Assembly (NCBI GenBank): GCA_007644065.1
Contig: VJWN01000021.1
Span: 200,271-264,270 of the forward strand
Length of the DNA: 64,000 nt
Origin: Margaritispora aquatica
Taxonomy: Eukaryota > Ascomycota > Leotiomycetes > Helotiales > Discinellaceae
Direction: 5' to 3'
The notes beneath the pieces are model-generated. The model made no database searches. It saw only the letters and a list, made by a program, of their open reading frames with translations, and was not told the DNA's origin. Shown piece by piece: positions 59,571 to 64,000 of the stretch. Every line of letters begins with the position of its first letter. Within the stretch, counting starts at the first letter, position 1. Both the position numbers and the translations under genes were made by a program.

Positions 59571-60500
59571 ATTATACTATAAAGTAACTAGTTATTAAAG
59601 CCGTTAAGGATACTATAGTACAAGTTCTCGTTAACTTTATTATAGACTTATATCTAAACTATAAAATACTAAAAAAGATTATTACGGACTAAGAAGTAAA
59701 TCTATAAGTACTTACTATAGAAATCACGTTTAAAAAGCTTAGTTTATACTACTCTAGAACTATAGTTTACTATCCTTATACTAATAGAGCTATCGAGTCT
59801 TTAAACAAAGTTATTAGATAAGTAATTTCGAAGTACCTTATCGGTAAGACAAAGGCTAAATAGGACGAATATATCGACAAAATCCTATTCGTAGCTTAGA
59901 TCCGAACCTATTCTATAACTAAGTAATCCCTATTCTCGTTACTATATAGATAATAACTATACTTTCTTATAAATAATAATACCTTAATACTACGAGACGT
60001 CTAAGTAGATAATACTAATCGATTAGCTATTCTTAAAGCTTTATATACCGAAGCCCGTAAGCTCGTTACTACAAGAGAAAAAGCAAATAAGAAATAGTAG
60101 TTAAAAACTTACGAATATATAATTTTAGAGGTAAAAAGCTTTTAAAAAAGGGAGTATATCTTACTATAGAACGAAATAAAGACTAAGTTTAACCTTAATT
60201 AGTACGGACCGTTCGTAGTAGTTAAGGAGAAGTACCTAAATACCTACTAGCTCGTAGCTATAGTTAAAGAAAAGAAAGAGGTTATTACAAGGCTAGTAAG
60301 CGGAGATAAGCTCTACTATACCTATATTAATAGTATAATAAAAAGAGGCTAGAATATACTAATAAGAAAAAAGAAGAAAAAGATCTATAGAAGTATTCTA
60401 ATACTCTAACTTCTTTTTATTATATTAAAAGATATAATTATCGTAGAATAAAAAGACTTTTATCTAGATAAAACTAAAGATATTAAAGACGATATAGACT
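59571..60500 (+). pseudogene. outer element integrase, part 2
   Basis: Continues the interrupted integrase: LVIKAVKDTIVQVLVNFIID, then YYPYTNRAIESLNKVIR and a region matching WDEYIDKILFVA with stops at the Trp positions. This is the second half of the DDE core and the C-terminal part of a Gypsy integrase. Confidence 0.8.
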
Positions 60501-60659
60501 ATCTAAAGCTATAAATCTAAGAACTATTTTTTTTTTTTTATTTTTCCTTTATATATTTCTTTTTATAAAATAGTAAGATTAATATTATAGATTAAAAAAC
60601 TAGTTAACTTAACGTTTAATTCTACGAAAACAAACTAAAAAATAACGATAAAACTAGAA

Positions 60660-61260
60660 CCTAACTATATTAATAATAGTACTAAGGAGTACTAGTAGGA
60701 CTAGAACTAATACTACTCTCCTCGTTTATATTATTATTATTTAACCCTTAATACTTATTAACCTTTTAATCCTCTAGATACGTAACCTTTTTTTTCTTTA
60801 GCTCTTTAAGGGCTATATCTAGCCTAATCCGTTACGCCCGTAATAAGGCCTAAGCCTAAGAATTAATATTACGAAGCCTAGCCTCGTAAATTACGTCTAT
60901 TATCTTATCTTTTTCTACAATAGTATTATAGAAAGTACTACTTTTAACCTTATAATCTAGATAGCTATCCTTAACTTATCGTAAGGCCTAGGAATTAAAA
61001 GTCTTAGTAACGGACTAATCTATTATTTAATCGTAAATTCGTTTAGAATACTACGTTATAGTATCTATTAAAGATAAAAAAAACTAACGTAAAGGTCTAA
61101 GAAAAGGGTTAGCGTAACTGTTAGTAGATAGAGTTAAAAAAGAGAAAAGAGATAGAGATAATAGAGGTTAAGAATACTAGATAGAGAGTAAAGTACGAAG
61201 AGAAGCTCCGTATAATAAACCTAAAGACAAAGGAACTCGAAGAGGAACTAGACCTTAAGT
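60660..61260 (-). pseudogene. antisense extra gene of the outer retrotransposon (decayed)
   Basis: Between integrase and the 3' LTR, the minus strand reads as one long frame if TAG/TAA stops are taken as mutated Gln codons: VKSSTFYNTIVEKDKIIDVI, EARLRNINS, RIRLDIALKELKKKK, ending in a Ser/Thr/Pro-rich part. This looks like a helical, probably coiled-coil protein with an upstream disordered region. The + strand shows no comparable frame here. Extra genes between pol and the 3' LTR are known in some Gypsy elements; I cannot name this one. Confidence 0.55.
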
Positions 61261-62170
61261 AGATACTATAGAAAGACTAATAGCTATAATAAAGCTAGCT
61301 ATACTTCCTTAACTTATCGAACTAACGTTACTACTCTATCTTGCCTATCTTGTTTAACTAGCTAGTTGTAGAAAGATTAGTTAAGAAGGAAAGATAGCCG
61401 TAATAACTATAGAGACTAGTAAAGCTAGTAGTACTAGGGGAGGAGGAGTATTCCTAGTAATAAGGACTGTACTATAGGTAGTACTATCTATAGTAAAATA
61501 GTAGTTCGTATACTTTACTATTAATCTTATACTATTATATAGATTTAACTTAAAGTAAACTACTATATCGATAAACTAATAAATATTCCTATAAGTAATA
61601 TAATTATAGTACTAGCCTAGAACCCTACAAGTATAAGCTAAGATTACTAAGATATACTTATTATAAGTAAGCTAAGGATTAAAATACTATACGATCGTAG
61701 AAAAGACTAGTCGACTAGTAGTTTAACTATTATAGAGTATACTACTTTAGTAGTAATTACGATTAAGGTTAGTTATTAGTTAGCTAGTAATAAAAGGGAT
61801 CTTTATAAAAGGAGCTATTACTATAGAAGGTTAAAGTTAAAATTAAGGTTAAAATTAAAGTTTAAAGTTAAAGATTAAAATTAAAGATTATATTTTATAT
61901 TCTAAGAAGGTTATAAAAAAGAATAAGTATAGTATAAAAAAAAAGGTTATATACTATACGATCTATAGAGTAAGATATATCTTAATTCTAAACCTACGAT
62001 ATAATTCACGAAATATTCGATGATTTATAGGGCTACTAAGTTACGGAAAAAGGTACGTAATACTACGAGCCTTATTCTAGATAATTTACTATTCTATAAG
62101 TTCTACGAATCTATAAGATTTATTCTATAAAGGAAATTTAAGGGACGAATTTACTTTAAGAAAGGGATAA

Positions 62171-62291
62171 TATAGCTACCGGCTACCTTAGGCACCTAGT
62201 TACAGTTGCCTAGTCACCCGTAAGGTAACCTATAGCCCCTTTATATTAGAAATCTCTTCCGTAGTTACAATAGGACGCTTTTGCAACTATA
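62171..62291 (+). repeat. right LTR of outer element (121 bp)
   Basis: Starts TATAG and ends CTATA: the TG..CA ends seen in the left LTR are both lost by G-to-A and C-to-T changes. Same length as the left copy. Confidence 0.92.
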
Positions 62292-62864
62292 TCAAGAAGC
62301 ATTTTCATCCAAAAAGCTGTGATACGCCACCGCTCACCTGTGTTCAACGCACAATTCTCTAGTCGCTGTATTGAAGGCATCACAGGCGAAGCCATAATGG
62401 ATAATATTCAACGTAAGATCCACGATTATTTTACTAAAAATGGGATGGGACCAATTCGTCACAGCTTGCCACTTTAAGCTTGTTGTCTATTGGATAAATT
62501 TAAGAGAACTCACCCTTGATCAAGGCAGTGATCCGGCTTTGAAATTGCTGGATTTGGCCCATATCTGGTGTATTGGTGACAAATACCTTGTGGCACACTA
62601 CAGAACGATGTCATGCACCTCCTCTGGACCTCCGACTGAAGCGTTAGCACCCTCAAGAACGGTAACTACGGCATGTTTAAGGCGTTTATAAACTACAACC
62701 ACGAGACTCAGTTAGAAAACCACCTACAGAGGTTCGCTAGAGACATGTTGTTCAAGTTCGTTCTATACCATCATGACGATCTTGACGACGGACTTGTGAC
62801 TTGCGATGCAATCCTCGACGATGTATTAGCACGTGCTCCATTGAAGAGCATAGTTGTGAGGTAA
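62292..62864 (+). pseudogene. BTB/POZ gene, 3' half (after the retrotransposon)
   Basis: Resumes the BTB fold: FIQKAVIRHRSPVFNAQF, EGITGEAIMDNI, a likely intron 62413-62464 (52 nt, GTAAG donor), then CHFKLVVYWI and LLDLAHIWCIGDKYLV, and a helical C-terminal part (MFKAFINYNHETQ ... LARAPLKSIVVR) to the TAA at 62862. Besides the insertion it has a probable 1-nt loss in the T run at 62299-62302, another near 62590-62600, and an in-frame TGA near 62637. The gene is dead. Confidence 0.82.
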
Positions 62865-63305
62865 TGGAACAACGGTGAAGATGAGGACGTGATCTCGGCT
62901 AACAATTACTACAGTATGTGGTTGAGAATAGATTGTGCGAGAGAGGTCACGAGGAGAGTCGTTTGAGCATTGCATTTTGAGCACTATTACGATGTTAAAG
63001 GAAAGAAAACTTAATAAAATCTATCCTTATGCGCTGGTATCACTGTGCCTACCTAGGTTGTGTTCCAGTTGGCGTAACACGTGATGCGTGTAGAGTTTCG
63101 AGATGATTAAGGCTGAAGTTGTGACCCAATATACGACCTACCCTTTTGACGACAGAGCCTCGATTTGCTCTAATTAAGTCAACCATTCCCCTCTGTCCTT
63201 TCGATACGTAGTTGAATACAGAAGTGCTGAATTTTAAACGGAGGGCAGTAGGACCTGAAAACGGCAAGGCCGTAGTCTAGACTTCGTATCACAAAATCCG
63301 CCGCT
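62865..63305. other. intergenic, upstream of HET-domain gene
   Basis: Normal base composition returns right after the element. No gene-like frame; probable promoter of the HET gene. Confidence 0.45.
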
Positions 63306-64000
63306 ATGTGGCTTGTCAACACAACTTCACTGAAACTGGAAGAATTTTTCGGCAATGATGTTCCTCCTTACGCAATTTTATCTCATACATGGGGAACAGA
63401 GGAAGTATCCTTTCAAGACATGGATGGAGGGCGAAGCATCTGTGAAGCTGCTTCTCGAAAGCATGGCTCAATCAAAGTTATGAAGAGTGCTGCTCAGGCT
63501 GCTGCGGATGGGCATGATTATATTTGGATCGATACTTGTTGCATCGACAAAAAGAGTAGTGCCGAGCTTTCCGAGTCAATAAACTCGATGTTTCGATGGT
63601 ATCACCAAGCAGTTGTATGCTACGCGTTTTTAGCGGACGTCCCACCACTCCCTGTCTATCCAGATAGCACAACTCAGTGGGAAGCACAGTTTGCATGCAG
63701 CAGATGGTTTACCAGAGGCTGGACTTTGCAGGAGCTCATTGCACCGCCGGATGTGGAGTTCTATTCCAATAAGTGGACAAGGCTTGGCTCCAAGATTGAG
63801 CTTCTACACGCCCTGCACCATATCACCGGCATAGCAAAATCCGCGTTGGCCAGCGATAAGGACATGAATGAATTCAGTGTTGCGGAAAGGATGTCATGGG
63901 CTTCAAATAGAAAAACCACAAGGATAGAAGATGAGGCTTACTGTATTATGGGAATTTTTGGTATCAATATGCCTCTGCTTTATGGCGAGGGTGGGAAAGC
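63306..64000 (+). CDS. HET-domain protein (3' end outside window)
   Basis: Open from the ATG at 63306 to the window end, 231 codons, no intron so far. The start MWLVNTTSL is the common N-terminus of HET proteins. Motifs of the HET domain in order: YAILSHTWG (22-30), WIDTCCIDK, FRWYHQAVVCYAFLADV, and RWFTRGWTLQELIAP, then DEAYCIMGIFGINMPLLYGE, which marks the end of the domain in the HET-E/HET-D class. HET domains trigger heterokaryon incompatibility and regulated cell death when activated by a partner domain, often a NACHT/STAND module with WD or ankyrin repeats lying C-terminally. That part would lie beyond 64000, so the class is open. Confidence 0.92.
   Translation, partial: MWLVNTTSLKLEEFFGNDVPPYAILSHTWGTEEVSFQDMDGGRSICEAASRKHGSIKVMKSAAQAAADGHDYIWIDTCCIDKKSSAELSESINSMFRWYHQAVVCYAFLADVPPLPVYPDSTTQWEAQFACSRWFTRGWTLQELIAPPDVEFYSNKWTRLGSKIELLHALHHITGIAKSALASDKDMNEFSVAERMSWASNRKTTRIEDEAYCIMGIFGINMPLLYGEGGK

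Larger units (their letters stand above)
48149..62291 (+). mobile_element. outer Ty3/Gypsy LTR retrotransposon, RIP-mutated, with nested insertion
   Basis: Flanked by 121-bp direct repeats (48149-48269, 62171-62291) and the TCAA duplication; 14.1 kb, or about 7.1 kb without the nested element. Gag-pol order on the + strand: Gag (about 48.5-49.6 kb), RT, RNase H, integrase. Integrase after reverse transcriptase places it in Gypsy. I find no open frame of 60 codons in any of the six frames through this block. Stops replace Gln and Trp codons, TA dinucleotides dominate, and CpA/TpG are scarce while CpG is kept: the RIP pattern. The element is dead. Integrase is interrupted at 52558 and resumes at 59571. 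A purine-rich run (AAGAAAGGGATAA) precedes the right LTR. Confidence 0.92.

Noticed and set aside
48149..62291. Centromere or other AT-rich structural region
   Set aside because: LTR pairs, target duplications and readable gag-pol show that the AT-richness comes from RIP-mutated retrotransposons. A larger AT-rich region outside the window cannot be excluded.
1..64000. tRNA, rRNA, CRISPR arrays or operons
   Set aside because: I looked for B-box-like GGTTCGAANCC with a matching A-box and for regularly spaced direct repeats and found none that hold up; CRISPR is not expected in a fungus, and genes here have their own promoters.

Overview
The window is nuclear DNA of a filamentous ascomycete (Pezizomycotina). 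The support is short introns (mostly 47-90 nt) with GT..AG ends and CTAAC/CTGAC branch points, fungus-specific families (HET, CFEM, Kre9/KNH-like, SAT4/Pth11-type rhodopsin-domain protein, choice-of-anchor-B/LVIVD), and a transposon block mutated in the way repeat-induced point mutation (RIP) mutates DNA. The gene style suggests Leotiomycetes (Helotiales), but that is an inference I cannot test here.

Layout. 1-20 kb: the 3' end of an unrecognised gene, a Ser/Thr-rich single-pass membrane protein, an alpha/beta hydrolase, the TRAPP subunit TRAPPC12, an EthA-like flavin monooxygenase, a long gene-poor stretch (12.6-16.5 kb) that carries an array of a composite motif, and a seven-helix rhodopsin-domain protein. 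20-27 kb: galactokinase, a second alpha/beta hydrolase, and mitochondrial acetolactate synthase (ILV2, five exons). 28-40 kb: a run of surface or secreted proteins, namely a single-pass membrane protein, a decayed and an intact Kre9/KNH-like protein, a CFEM GPI-anchor candidate, a small secreted protein and an LVIVD-type secreted protein. 40-45 kb: RRP3 and SSF1 (both ribosome biogenesis) diverge from a 200-bp promoter, followed by a dienelactone-hydrolase-like protein. 45-48 kb and 62.3-62.9 kb: three BTB/POZ genes, one intact, one frameshifted, one split by a transposon.

48,149-62,291 is a nested pair of Ty3/Gypsy LTR retrotransposons. The outer element has 121-bp LTRs and a TCAA target duplication and sits inside a BTB gene. 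Its integrase region was hit by a second element (52,559-59,565; 481-bp LTRs; TATAG duplication). Both are full of stops and are TA-rich and poor in CpA/TpG, with LTR differences that are transitions: dead, RIP-mutated copies. The outer element also shows traces of an antisense gene between pol and the 3' LTR. Beyond the block, from 63,306, a HET-domain gene runs off the window.

Most gene models were built by hand from frame, splice-site and family continuity; intron coordinates are in the entries. ILV2, GAL1, RRP3, SSF1, TRAPPC12 and the HET domain are the firmest identifications.
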